Below are positions 9,265 to 17,190 of a stretch of 41,414 bases of DNA, one piece after another (position 1 is the first letter of the stretch; each line of letters starts with the position of its first letter). The notes under the pieces are model-generated. The model worked only from the letters and a program-made list of their open reading frames with translations, searched no databases and had not been told where the DNA came from. This DNA is from Flavobacteriales bacterium (GTDB lineage Bacteria > Bacteroidota > Bacteroidia > Flavobacteriales_D > Sanyastnellaceae): NCBI GenBank assembly GCA_002862785.1, contig PKDZ01000025.1:1-41414 (forward strand). The letters are read 5' to 3'. Position numbers and translations under genes: made by a program.

Positions 9265-9609
9265 TCAGGGGGCCTCTGCGGTATTGTCAAACGTGGTGTC
9301 CAGCCCTGCGGCCAAAGGGGCCGTTTGAGGCCGTGTGTGGTTCAGGAGGTCGAGCCTGACTCCGCTGAGATGGGGGCGAATTGGGGCCATGTCGAGCCAC
9401 CCTGGAATGGTGTCGAGGAGCACGGTGTCTGAGACCAGGTCGATGCCCACGTTGGGTCGCCGTGTGCCATTGTTGACCATGGCCGCTTGCTTCCGGTCTC
9501 CGAGGTTGTAGTTGAACACGAAAGGGGTGGTGGGATAGCGGAAGGTGACGCCCCATCGTGCCTATTCCAGCTTTTGCATGGGAAGGCCCAGCCGCGCGCT
9601 CCGCTTCAT
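9265..9609 (-). pseudogene. Possible remnant of a short minus-strand gene with an in-frame stop
   Basis: The minus strand has a frame starting with ATG at 9609 (MKRSARLGLPMQKLE), broken by TAG at 9562-9564, then open to the TGA at 9265 (ARWGVTFRYPTTPFVFNYNL and onward). An intact 84-codon piece could begin at the GTG at 9517-9519. The later part looks protein-like (VGIDLVSDTVLLDTIPGWLD), but I do not recognise a family. It may be a decayed gene between the esterase and yedI, or chance. Nothing else convincing lies in the 390 bases between these two genes. A short AGGCCC/GGGCCT inverted repeat at 9255-9275 lacks a T tract. Confidence 0.25.
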
Positions 9610-9646
9610 CCCGCTGCGGTTTTCTGATTGAGCGGCTTAGGTTTGG

Positions 9647-10486
9647 ATGATGCCCTCCGGTTTTTTTGCCTTGCTCGACGACCTCGCCCTGATCATGGAC
9701 GATGTGGCGGCCATGACCAAAGTCGCCGGCAAGAAGACGGCCGGCATCCTCGGCGACGACCTCGCGGTCAATGCGGAGAAGGCGATTGGATTTCCCGCTT
9801 CTCGTGAATTGCCCGTCCTCTTGGCGATCACCAAGGGGTCCTTCCTCAACAAGCTCATCATCCTCCCGCTGGCGTTCCTGTTGAGCGCCTTCGCCGGCTG
9901 GCTCATTCAGCCCATCCTCATCGCGGGGGGGGTGTACCTCGCTTATGAGGGGGTAGAAAAGGTGCTCCACATGATTCGACCGCATCACGAGGATGGTCAT
10001 TCCGCTTCGGAGCGGCCTGATGAGAAGGCCCGGATCCGGTCTGCCGTGCTGGTGGATTTCATCCTGTCGGTGGAGATCATTATCCTCGCCCTCAGTCAGG
10101 TCGTCGAGTCCGAGCTGATCGTCCAAGTGCTCGTCGTGAGCATCATTTCACTCGTGGCCACGGTCGGCGTTTACGGTCTCGTGGCCCTGATTGTACGCAT
10201 GGACAATGCCGGCTATGCGCTGGCCGAACGCGATACCAAGTGGGTGCAAAATCTGGGAATGGGCATGGTCCGTGCCTTGCCCATTTTGATTCGCATCATC
10301 AGCCACGTGGGCACGCTGGCGCTGCTGCTGGTGGCCGGCGGCATCTTCCACCACATCGACGTGGTGCACCACGTCTTTCACGGTTGGCCAGGGCCTTTGG
10401 TGGACGGGCTGCTGGGCCTGATTGTCGGGGGACTGGCTGTTCTCGGAGCGGCGGGAATCCGCCAACTGATGGCCGGCCGGCGTTGA
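9647..10486 (+). CDS. YedI-family (DUF808) inner-membrane protein
   Basis: A 279-residue multi-pass membrane protein matching the DUF808/YedI family by its start (SGFFALLDDLALIMDDVA), the KVAGKKTAGILGDDLAVNA segment and the ELPVLLAITKGSFLNKL segment. Four or more hydrophobic segments follow (about 72-92, 126-146, 152-180, 210-232, 252-270), separated by a charged loop, HHEDGHSASERPDEKAR. Members are usually around 300 residues, so this copy is complete or nearly so. The family's function is not established; transport has been suggested because of the membrane topology. The ATG at 9647 is followed by a second ATG. There is no clear operon partner; rmuC follows after 284 bases. Confidence 0.85.
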   Translation: MMPSGFFALLDDLALIMDDVAAMTKVAGKKTAGILGDDLAVNAEKAIGFPASRELPVLLAITKGSFLNKLIILPLAFLLSAFAGWLIQPILIAGGVYLAYEGVEKVLHMIRPHHEDGHSASERPDEKARIRSAVLVDFILSVEIIILALSQVVESELIVQVLVVSIISLVATVGVYGLVALIVRMDNAGYALAERDTKWVQNLGMGMVRALPILIRIISHVGTLALLLVAGGIFHHIDVVHHVFHGWPGPLVDGLLGLIVGGLAVLGAAGIRQLMAGRR

Positions 10487-10494
10487 ATCCAGCG

Positions 10495-10659
10495 ATGGAG
10501 TTTTCCATTCACCGGTCGTTGCCCCTCCATTTCTGCATCCTGGGACTGCCCAAGGAGGCGGTGGTGACGATGGTGATCTCCGCGGGAAAGCGGGCCGAAG
10601 GCGGAGTGTACGGTCCGCGTCTGCGCTTCGACCGGGAGCATTTCGTCCACACCCATTGA
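10495..10659 (+). CDS. Small hypothetical protein (54 aa), uncertain
   Basis: An ATG-started frame eight bases after the yedI stop encodes 54 residues (MEFSIHRSLPLHFCILGLP...) ending REHFVHTH. The third codon positions are GC-rich, as in neighbouring genes, and the spacing would suit co-transcription with yedI. No family is recognised and the length is within what chance allows in GC-rich DNA. The remaining 110 bases before rmuC hold only its promoter. Confidence 0.3.
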   Translation: MEFSIHRSLPLHFCILGLPKEAVVTMVISAGKRAEGGVYGPRLRFDREHFVHTH

Positions 10660-10710
10660 GGGACGGACGGGGCCGGGGCCACCTGTTCAGAATTGATGCC
10701 GTTCAGGGGT

Positions 10711-10740
10711 TTCCTCCAGCAAGGGGAACGCCTACCTTAA
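10711..10740 (+). promoter_or_regulatory. Promoter-like element TTC-N19-TACCTTAA before rmuC
   Basis: TTC at 10711-10713, then exactly 19 bases, then TACCTTAA at 10733-10740, about 30 bases before the rmuC start. This is close to the Bacteroidota sigma-70 consensus TTG-N19-TAnnTTTG. The same TTC-N19-TACCTT layout occurs before the cold-shock gene at 40198-40227. Confidence 0.5.
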
Positions 10741-10770
10741 CCTGTCCATTCCCCTTCCAACGTACTGCCC

Positions 10771-12123
10771 ATGTTGACCCTTCTCGCCGGACTCGCCGCC
10801 TTCTTCTCTGCCATCGCCTGCCTGCTCGCCTTGCGCAAGTCAGGCCCGGCGGGAACGGATTCCAGCGCGGTGGAGGACCTCGGTCGGAAGGTGGAGCGGC
10901 TCGAGTCGTTGCTCCGCGAGGAGTTCGCTACGAATCGGAAGGAGATGGGCGAATCGTCCCTGGCTCAGCGCAAGGAGTTGGCTGACCTGATGGCGGAGTT
11001 CCGGAAACAGATGGAGGACCAGGGCAAGGCCCAGTCCGATGCGTTGCGCAACCGGTTTGCCGACCTGATCAAGCAGTTGGATGCCCAGGGCCAGAAGAGC
11101 CTGGAGTCGGTCAAGGATGTGCGGAGCACCGTCGACAAGCAGCTGAAGGAGATGCGCGAGGACAACGGCAAGCGCCTCGATGAGATGCGCAAGACCGTGG
11201 ACGAGAAGCTGCAGACGACCCTGGAGAAACGGCTCGGCGAATCGTTCAAGCAGGTCAGCGACCGCCTCGAGCAGGTCCACAAGGGGCTCGGCGAGATGCA
11301 GACGCTGGCCAGCGGAGTGGGGGACCTGAAGAAGGTCCTCACCAACGTCAAGACGAAGGGCATTCTCGGCGAGTACCAGCTCGCCAACATCCTCGAGCAG
11401 ATTCTGCCCCGCGAGCAATACGAGGAAAACATCGCCACCCGCCCGGGCAGCGCGGAACGCGTCGAGTTCGCCGTGCGCATGCCGGGGGCGTCGGACAACG
11501 AATCCATCTGGTTGCCCATTGACAGCAAGTTCCCCCTCAAGGGATACGAGGACCTGCTCGATGCCCGGGAGGCCGGAGACCTCGCGGCGATCCAGGCGGC
11601 CGAGAAGGCCTTGGCCCGGACCATTGAATCCTTCGCCAAGGACATCAGCGAGAAGTACCTCGAGGTGCCCTACACGACCGAATTCGGCATCATGTTCCTG
11701 CCGGTGGAGAGCCTGTACGCGGAAGTGCTCCGGCACCCGGGAGTGTTCGAGACGCTGCAGCGCAAATACCACATCACCATCACGGGCCCGACGACCATGT
11801 CTGCCCTGCTCAACAGCCTGCAGATGGGCTTTCGCACGCTGGCGGTCACCAAGCGGAGCAGCGAGGTGTGGCGCATCCTCGAGGCGGTCAAGACGGAGTT
11901 CGGAAAGTTCAGCGAGCAGCTGGAAAAGGTGGACGATCGCCTCGGCAAGGCCAAGAACGAGCTGGAGAGGCTCCGCAGCACCCGGACCAACGTCATGGCG
12001 CGCAAACTCCGCGAGGTTGGCACCCTCGATTCCGGCGACAGCGCCGACGTCCTCGACCTCCCGTCCCTGAGCGAGGCAGGTGCTCCTGAGGCCCCTGAGG
12101 CTCCGGAGCCGAACCAGGGTTAA
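10771..12123 (+). CDS. rmuC: DNA recombination protein RmuC
   Basis: A 450-residue RmuC-family protein, a predicted nuclease-fold protein that limits inversions and other rearrangements between repeats. An N-terminal membrane anchor (about 1-21) is followed by a long charged coiled coil (about 33-185) rich in heptads such as KQLKEMREDNGKRLDEMRK. The conserved RmuC domain spans about 190-400: TKGILGEYQLANILEQILP, VEFAVRMPG, WLPIDSKFPLKGYEDL, PYTTEFGIMFLPVESLYAE and ITGPTTMSALLNSLQMGFR. The C-terminal tail is Pro/Glu-rich and probably disordered. The length and domain order are normal. A promoter-like element sits at 10711-10740. It converges with the GH53 gene, whose stop is 16 bases away. Confidence 0.92.
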   Translation: MLTLLAGLAAFFSAIACLLALRKSGPAGTDSSAVEDLGRKVERLESLLREEFATNRKEMGESSLAQRKELADLMAEFRKQMEDQGKAQSDALRNRFADLIKQLDAQGQKSLESVKDVRSTVDKQLKEMREDNGKRLDEMRKTVDEKLQTTLEKRLGESFKQVSDRLEQVHKGLGEMQTLASGVGDLKKVLTNVKTKGILGEYQLANILEQILPREQYEENIATRPGSAERVEFAVRMPGASDNESIWLPIDSKFPLKGYEDLLDAREAGDLAAIQAAEKALARTIESFAKDISEKYLEVPYTTEFGIMFLPVESLYAEVLRHPGVFETLQRKYHITITGPTTMSALLNSLQMGFRTLAVTKRSSEVWRILEAVKTEFGKFSEQLEKVDDRLGKAKNELERLRSTRTNVMARKLREVGTLDSGDSADVLDLPSLSEAGAPEAPEAPEPNQG

Positions 12124-12139
12124 TGCCGGCGCCCGGAAG

Positions 12140-13198
12140 TCACTCGGAGAAGGCCGACCACGCGGGCAGGGCGATGCCGTCAAAGTCCCACAGGGCCGCA
12201 TTCTCCCACGGGCTTCCATCGAGGGCTTCAGGACCCATGGCCGAGACCCAGTCCGGTGCCCAGTAACACCAGCCCAGACATTGCTCAGAACCCAGGTTGG
12301 TCAAGAGGGCATCGAGATCGGTCAGGTAATCCAGCTGTCCTTGCGGAGTGAAGGCGTATCCGTCGCTTTCTGCGCCGGTCCACCAGAGGTTGTGGGTCCA
12401 GTCGAACCAGTCGATGGTCCAAGCGTAGGCGGTTTCAGCGAGGAAGGTGGGACGGTTGAATGTGGTCGACAAGGCGGCCATGGCGGCGCTCAGGACATCG
12501 AGGTCCGTTTCGTGCCAGAGGCTGTAGTTGCTGATGGCGAGGACGTCGGGCATGTAGCCCTCCGCTTGAAGTTGGGTGAAATACCACGGGGCGAGATCGA
12601 TGCTGGACACATGGACAGACACAAGTGTTCCCGGACTGGATAGGGTCACAGCTTCATGTCCCGCTTGGAGTAGGGAGGCGAGGTTTCCGAATCCATCGTC
12701 CAATGTGCCGTGTGGGTGCATCATGCCCGGGTCGGTTTCATTGCCCAATTGAACCATGGCGATGTCCACTCCTTCTTGGGCGAAGGTTTCCATCACACAG
12801 ACCAGCCAGCAGGCCATGGCATCTTGTGCTTCGTCAAAGGACAGGTATTGCCACATCCTTGGGGCGACCTGCTGGCCGGGGTCGGCCCAAGAGTCGCTGA
12901 AGTGGAAGTCGATCAGGATGTCCATGCCGGCCTCTTGCATCCGCTTGGCTTCCTGGACCACGCCGGGGAGCGCATGGTAGAGCCTCGCCGGATCGTTCCA
13001 CAATCGGTAGCGGGCCAGGTTCATGCCTTGGTCCACCATCCATTGGGGGACATCCTCGATGGGGGTGCCCCCGGCATCCTTGTAGACATAGTCCACGGCT
13101 TCGAGGCTCGGAAGGAAGGACAGGTCTCCACCTCGCCATTGGGCGCTGGCAACAAGCCCTGTAAGCAGGCAACAGGCCAGCGAGAGCATTTTGGTCAT
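12140..13198 (-). CDS. Arabinogalactan endo-beta-1,4-galactanase (GH53)
   Basis: A 352-residue secreted glycoside hydrolase of family 53, expected to cut beta-1,4-galactan side chains of pectin or arabinogalactan. A signal peptide (about 1-19, ending VASAQ) precedes a single TIM-barrel domain. Family signatures: RGGDLSFL at 22-29, YRLWNDPA near 64-71, DFHFSDSWADPGQQ at 97-110, the acid/base E154 in QLGNETDPG and the nucleophile E255 in AETAYAWT. No T9SS tail or binding module is attached. The start at 13198 is used; an ATG three codons later is also possible. It stands alone, followed upstream by the terminator of the next minus-strand gene, so it probably has its own promoter in 13199-13252. 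Confidence 0.88.
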   Translation of the reverse strand: MTKMLSLACCLLTGLVASAQWRGGDLSFLPSLEAVDYVYKDAGGTPIEDVPQWMVDQGMNLARYRLWNDPARLYHALPGVVQEAKRMQEAGMDILIDFHFSDSWADPGQQVAPRMWQYLSFDEAQDAMACWLVCVMETFAQEGVDIAMVQLGNETDPGMMHPHGTLDDGFGNLASLLQAGHEAVTLSSPGTLVSVHVSSIDLAPWYFTQLQAEGYMPDVLAISNYSLWHETDLDVLSAAMAALSTTFNRPTFLAETAYAWTIDWFDWTHNLWWTGAESDGYAFTPQGQLDYLTDLDALLTNLGSEQCLGWCYWAPDWVSAMGPEALDGSPWENAALWDFDGIALPAWSAFSE

Positions 13199-13252
13199 GA
13201 GGGAAAGTTACAGAGAGGAATGCCCTGAGTTCGTCCCGTTGGATGGGGAAAC

Positions 13253-13282
13253 AAAAAAGCCCCCGGAACGGATTCCGGGGGC
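13253..13282 (-). terminator. Rho-independent terminator of the small membrane-protein gene
   Basis: A perfect 10-bp GC-rich stem (13259-13268 and 13273-13282) with loop CGGA, followed on the minus strand by six T residues (13253-13258). It lies 25 bases past the stop at 13308. Confidence 0.9.
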
Positions 13283-13307
13283 GGATTGAATTTGGGAGGA
13301 GGTCCAA

Positions 13308-13718
13308 TTAGGACTTCGCGGCTCCGCGGGCATACATGGCGCCGATGGCGGCTCCGGAGATGGCCATGAAGATGACGTTGGCGGTGATGTCGATCGCGAC
13401 CTCGGACAGGGGGAAGATGTGACCGCCGTCACACGTGAAGAAGGCGTAGATGAAGATGTTGAGCAGTCCGTTGGCGGTCAGACCGGCAACCGCGCCGTGG
13501 ATGGCACCATTGCGCAATGAAAAATCGCCGGCTAGGTTGACCATGTAGCTGGCCAGACCGACCATGAGAGCATTGCCGAAGAACATGGCTCCCATGTTCA
13601 TTTGGTCTTCGGGAACGACGCAGGAGCTGGTCGGGTAGGGCATGATGCCCATGTAGAAGACGCCGCTGATGATGACAAAGGCGACAAAGCCTGTGAGAAA
13701 GGGGAGAAGATGTTTCAT
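13308..13718 (-). CDS. Small integral membrane protein, about four helices
   Basis: A 136-residue hydrophobic protein with roughly four transmembrane segments (about 4-26, 44-64, 74-94 and 106-128). It contains a Gly/Ala-rich AIHGAVAGLTANGLLNIFIYAFF segment and two isolated Cys residues (CVVPED, FTCDGG). The organisation resembles small DUF1761/DUF2177-type membrane proteins, but I cannot assign it firmly. An in-frame start 25 codons upstream is less likely, because the ATG at 13718 begins directly with the signal-like MKHLLPFLTGFVAFVI. It is monocistronic, with its own terminator. Function unknown. Confidence 0.7.
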   Translation of the reverse strand: MKHLLPFLTGFVAFVIISGVFYMGIMPYPTSSCVVPEDQMNMGAMFFGNALMVGLASYMVNLAGDFSLRNGAIHGAVAGLTANGLLNIFIYAFFTCDGGHIFPLSEVAIDITANVIFMAISGAAIGAMYARGAAKS

Positions 13719-13751
13719 GAAACAGTAATAGGTGTGGCGTGAAAATAACCG

Positions 13752-13799
13752 TGAATTGTGTTGTTGTGAGTTGTCAATCAGTACGTTGTGCACAATTCA
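13752..13799. repeat. Inverted repeat TGAATTGTG / CACAATTCA between divergent genes
   Basis: Nine-base arms at 13752-13760 and 13791-13799, separated by 30 bases; the right arm also overlaps the palindrome TTGTGCACAA (13786-13795). It lies in the roughly 260-base divergent region between the small membrane protein and the GH2 gene, so it could bind a regulator. The rest of this interval shows nothing recognisable apart from a possible TACCTATT element near 13855. Confidence 0.35.
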
Positions 13800-13982
13800 G
13801 GCGGCCTTTCTGGGTTTTGTGAAAGCGGTCCTCGTTCAGGCTTCAACATGGTGTACCTATTCCTCTTTCTTCTCGATTTCCTGTGATGTGCGCAATTGAA
13901 TCCCTTCAACAGAGGGGGTGTGTCGCTCATGGATTTCTGTTGGGGCTACATTGCCGACATGCTGTTGAATCAGGGTAGCCCG

Positions 13983-16496
13983 ATGGTCTGGATCACCACG
14001 ATGCTGTTGTTGGTGTCAGGCTGCTCAACCAATCCGAACACGACGGGATTCAAGCTGGATGGAGACTGGACCTTTCAGGATTCAGCAGGCGTGTGGCGGG
14101 CTGCTGAGGTGCCCGGTTGCGTGCACACCGACCTGCTGACCCATGGCCTGATTCCCGATCCGTTCCAAGACGTCAATGAAGGTGAAGTTGAGTGGGTTGA
14201 GAATTGGGATTGGCGCTATCGTCGGCCCTTGCCTGCGCCTCCACCTGAGGGGAATTGGGTGCTTGAATTCAGCGGCCTTGATGCCCATGCGGAAGTTCAG
14301 GTGAATGGCCGTATTGTGCTCAATGCAAACAACATGCATCGCTCCTGGCGCATTCCCGAAACCGAGTTGGGATTGACAGGACAGGATACCCTAGAGGTCC
14401 TGTTCCGCAGTCCGGTGCATGTCGGACAGGCGTTGCTCGAGGCGTCGCCGGTGTCCATTCCCGTGAGCAATGAGGCGCGTCCCATCGGCCAGCAGAACAG
14501 CGTCTTCAGCCGCAAGGCCCAATACCACTTCGGGTGGGATTGGGGACCCCGGTTGGTGACCAGTGGCATCTGGAAACCGGTGCGCTGGGTCCGGGTCGAC
14601 CGAGAGCTGCCTCCGTTCCGCCTCATTGCGGTGTCCATTGCTCCGGAACAGGCCGAATACGAGGTGCTCTTCGAGGAGGCGGTGGAGGCGGTTGTCTCAA
14701 CGCTGGAACGCGATGGGGTCAGCCAACCCATTGGGTGGAATCGAATCGATGAACGGCGCTGTCGTTTGACGATTGCGGAGCCCGCCCTATGGTGGCCCAA
14801 CGGCATGGGAGCACAGCCGCTGTATGACCTTGTGCTACAGGACGGGGAGGGGCGCCTCGATTCGTTGCGGTTCGGGATCCGGACCGTTGAATGGAACAGG
14901 GGAGCGGATGGCTTCGGTCAGGCCATGCAGTGCGCGGTCAATGGGGTTCCGGTCCAGGTTCGGGGGGCCAATGTGATTCCGCCGGATTTCTTTCCGGTCC
15001 GGGCTGAAAAGCGCTGGAAACGGGTCATCGACGATGCGGTGGCGGCTCACATGAACATGATCCGAATTTGGGGTGGAGCGCACTATGGTGAAGAGGTGCT
15101 GTACGACCTCTGCGACCGGCACGGCATTCTCGTTTGGCAAGACTTCATGAACGCCTGTGCCATGGTGCCGACGGATGAGGCTTGGCGGACGAATTTCCTC
15201 GCAGAAGCCCGAGAGCAGGTGCTTCGGTTGCGGAACCGGACATCGCTGGCCATTTGGGCAGGCAACAACGAGACGGAAAAGGCGTGGCGGGAATGGGGAT
15301 GGCAGGATCTCTATGATGTGCATGGGCTCGACTCCATTGCGGTGGAAGACGCCTATCTCCAGCTTTTTGAGCACAAATTGCCCGCCCTCGTTGCGGAGCT
15401 TGGCGGAGGCGAATACCAGCCCTCTTCCCCCCACAACCAGGACCCGGCGCGCTCGCGAGAATCCGGAGACCAGCACGATTGGGGCGTTTGGTTTGGCAAG
15501 GCTGGGTTCGATTACTATACGGAGGAGGCGGGGCGGTTTGCGAGCGAATTCGGGTTGCAAAGCTTGCCCGATCGGCGCACCCTCGAGGCGGTGGGGGTGC
15601 AATCTTACGAGGACACCGTTCTTCAGTTCCGGCAGCGCAGCAAGATGGACTGGCTGGAGCCCGGTTTCGACGGGTGGGACATGATGCAGTTCTACGCTGG
15701 CGAATATTTCGCGGACCCGTCCACGGCGGAGCGGGAGGACATGGACCGGCTGGACACGTGGATTTACCTGACCCAGCTCACGCAGGCCGAGGGGCTGAGG
15801 CAGGCTGTGGAGCGGCATCGCTGTTCACAGGGCCGGACTTCGGGCTCCCTCTACTGGCAGCTGGACGATGTGTGGCCAACGGTGTCCTGGTCCACTGTGG
15901 ACCACGCCGGCCGGTGGAAGCTGGCCCACCATGCCGTGCGGCACGCGAACCAGCCCGTTCGCGTTTTCCCCGACCGGACGCAGGGTGACCGTGTGGCCTT
16001 CGTCATCGCCAACAACAGTCCTCAGTCCGCGACAGGGGTGGTGGCGTGGTCCCTCGTTGACTTGGCAGGGGATACGGTGGAAACGGGACGATTCGGAGTG
16101 ACCGTGGAGGCCCACACAACAGCCTCCTGGTCGGCCACGGACGCCCAGGTGGTCCCGGAGCGGCACATCTTGTCGTGGCAATGGACCGGCCGTGACCGCA
16201 CAGCCACGGTCCACGATGCAGGTCATCATACGTTCAGGCCCCTGGGCGCTCTCGACTGGGCGCCGGCCGGGTTGCAGGTCGACACCGTGGAGCACGGCGT
16301 TCGCCTGCGCACGGATGTCCCCATGGCCGGGGTGTGGCTTCGGAGTGATGAGGAGGGGCGGTTCGAGGACAACGGGTTTTTTCTCTTGCCCGGTCCAGCT
16401 CGAACCGTTCGCTTCTTAAACCCGTCAGGGCAGCTGGCCCAACCAGGCAAGGTCAGGGTGACCCACTACGGGCAGGGTCAGACGACCGCCCCGTAA
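13983..16496 (+). CDS. Exo-beta-mannosidase lipoprotein (GH2)
   Basis: An enzyme of about 837 residues of glycoside hydrolase family 2, beta-mannosidase branch, which removes terminal beta-mannose from manno-oligosaccharides or N-glycan cores. The N terminus carries a lipobox (LLLVSGC, C14), so it should be membrane-anchored. Sugar-binding and jelly-roll regions precede the catalytic barrel; the signature HFGWDWGPRLVTSGIW is typical of beta-mannosidases. Catalytic residues are the acid/base E430 in WAGNNETEKAW and the nucleophile E522 in FASEFGLQSLPD. The start is uncertain: ATG at 13929 and a TTG at 13896 are in frame, and the chosen signal peptide lacks a basic residue near its start. Its 3' end overlaps the convergent glpF gene by 19 bases. 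Confidence 0.85.
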   Translation: MVWITTMLLLVSGCSTNPNTTGFKLDGDWTFQDSAGVWRAAEVPGCVHTDLLTHGLIPDPFQDVNEGEVEWVENWDWRYRRPLPAPPPEGNWVLEFSGLDAHAEVQVNGRIVLNANNMHRSWRIPETELGLTGQDTLEVLFRSPVHVGQALLEASPVSIPVSNEARPIGQQNSVFSRKAQYHFGWDWGPRLVTSGIWKPVRWVRVDRELPPFRLIAVSIAPEQAEYEVLFEEAVEAVVSTLERDGVSQPIGWNRIDERRCRLTIAEPALWWPNGMGAQPLYDLVLQDGEGRLDSLRFGIRTVEWNRGADGFGQAMQCAVNGVPVQVRGANVIPPDFFPVRAEKRWKRVIDDAVAAHMNMIRIWGGAHYGEEVLYDLCDRHGILVWQDFMNACAMVPTDEAWRTNFLAEAREQVLRLRNRTSLAIWAGNNETEKAWREWGWQDLYDVHGLDSIAVEDAYLQLFEHKLPALVAELGGGEYQPSSPHNQDPARSRESGDQHDWGVWFGKAGFDYYTEEAGRFASEFGLQSLPDRRTLEAVGVQSYEDTVLQFRQRSKMDWLEPGFDGWDMMQFYAGEYFADPSTAEREDMDRLDTWIYLTQLTQAEGLRQAVERHRCSQGRTSGSLYWQLDDVWPTVSWSTVDHAGRWKLAHHAVRHANQPVRVFPDRTQGDRVAFVIANNSPQSATGVVAWSLVDLAGDTVETGRFGVTVEAHTTASWSATDAQVVPERHILSWQWTGRDRTATVHDAGHHTFRPLGALDWAPAGLQVDTVEHGVRLRTDVPMAGVWLRSDEEGRFEDNGFFLLPGPARTVRFLNPSGQLAQPGKVRVTHYGQGQTTAP

Positions 16497-17188
16497 AGGG
16501 CGGCACCGAGTAGACCACCCAAGAGGGGACCCACCACGGGAACCCAGGCATAGCCCCAGTCGCCATCTCGTTTGCCGGGTATGGGCAGGATGGCATGTGC
16601 GAGGCGGGGACCGAGGTCCCGAGCGGGATTGATGGCATAGCCGGTCGGTCCCCCGAGACCGAGGCCGATCGCGAGCACGAGCAATCCTACAGGGAGGGCA
16701 TCCAAAGCGCCAAGACTGTCTGTGGGTTCTGAGATGCACAGGGCGCCGAAGACGAGAACAAAGGTGCCAATGGCCTCGGTGATGAGATTCGAGCCGGTGT
16801 TGCGGATGGCCGGAGCCGTGCTGAACACGGCGAGTTTGGCGTCGGGGTCAGACGTGAGTTGGAAATGTGGCCGATAGGCCAGCCAGGCGGCGCTGGACCC
16901 GAGGAATGCCCCCGCAATCTGGGCCGCGACGTAGCCTGCAACCAAGGCAGGGTCAAAGTCCCCAAAGACAGCCACCCCGACAGTGAATGCTGGATTCACG
17001 TGGCCACTGCCACCGAGTGCCACGGAGGTGTAGACACCGATGAACACGGCCACTGCCCACGCCCAGCAGATGACGAGCCACCCGGCACCGTTGCCCTTGG
17101 ATTCGTCGAGGCGCACATTGGCCACCACGCCACTGCCGAGGAGAAGCAGCAGGAAGGTGCCGAGAAATTCTGCGATGTAGGGTTCCAT
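16478..17188 (-). CDS. glpF: Glycerol uptake facilitator (MIP/aquaglyceroporin)
   Basis: A 236-residue six-helix channel of the major intrinsic protein family, letting glycerol cross the inner membrane. Both pore half-helices are visible: NPA at residues 65-67 (GHVNPAFT) and NPARD at 187-191 (INPARDLGPR). The Asp after the second NPA is the classic mark of glycerol facilitators rather than water channels. The ATG at 17188 is chosen because it lies two bases after the glpD stop and starts with MEPYIAEFLGTFLL; the frame is open for 24 more codons. It is the last gene of the glpK-glpD-glpF run and overlaps the convergent GH2 gene by 19 bases. Confidence 0.92.
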   Translation of the reverse strand: MEPYIAEFLGTFLLLLLGSGVVANVRLDESKGNGAGWLVICWAWAVAVFIGVYTSVALGGSGHVNPAFTVGVAVFGDFDPALVAGYVAAQIAGAFLGSSAAWLAYRPHFQLTSDPDAKLAVFSTAPAIRNTGSNLITEAIGTFVLVFGALCISEPTDSLGALDALPVGLLVLAIGLGLGGPTGYAINPARDLGPRLAHAILPIPGKRDGDWGYAWVPVVGPLLGGLLGAALYGAVV

Positions 17189-17190
17189 GA

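Noticed and set aside
9255-9275. Terminator after the double esterase
   Set aside because: AGGCCC/GGGCCT stem is short and lacks a following T tract.
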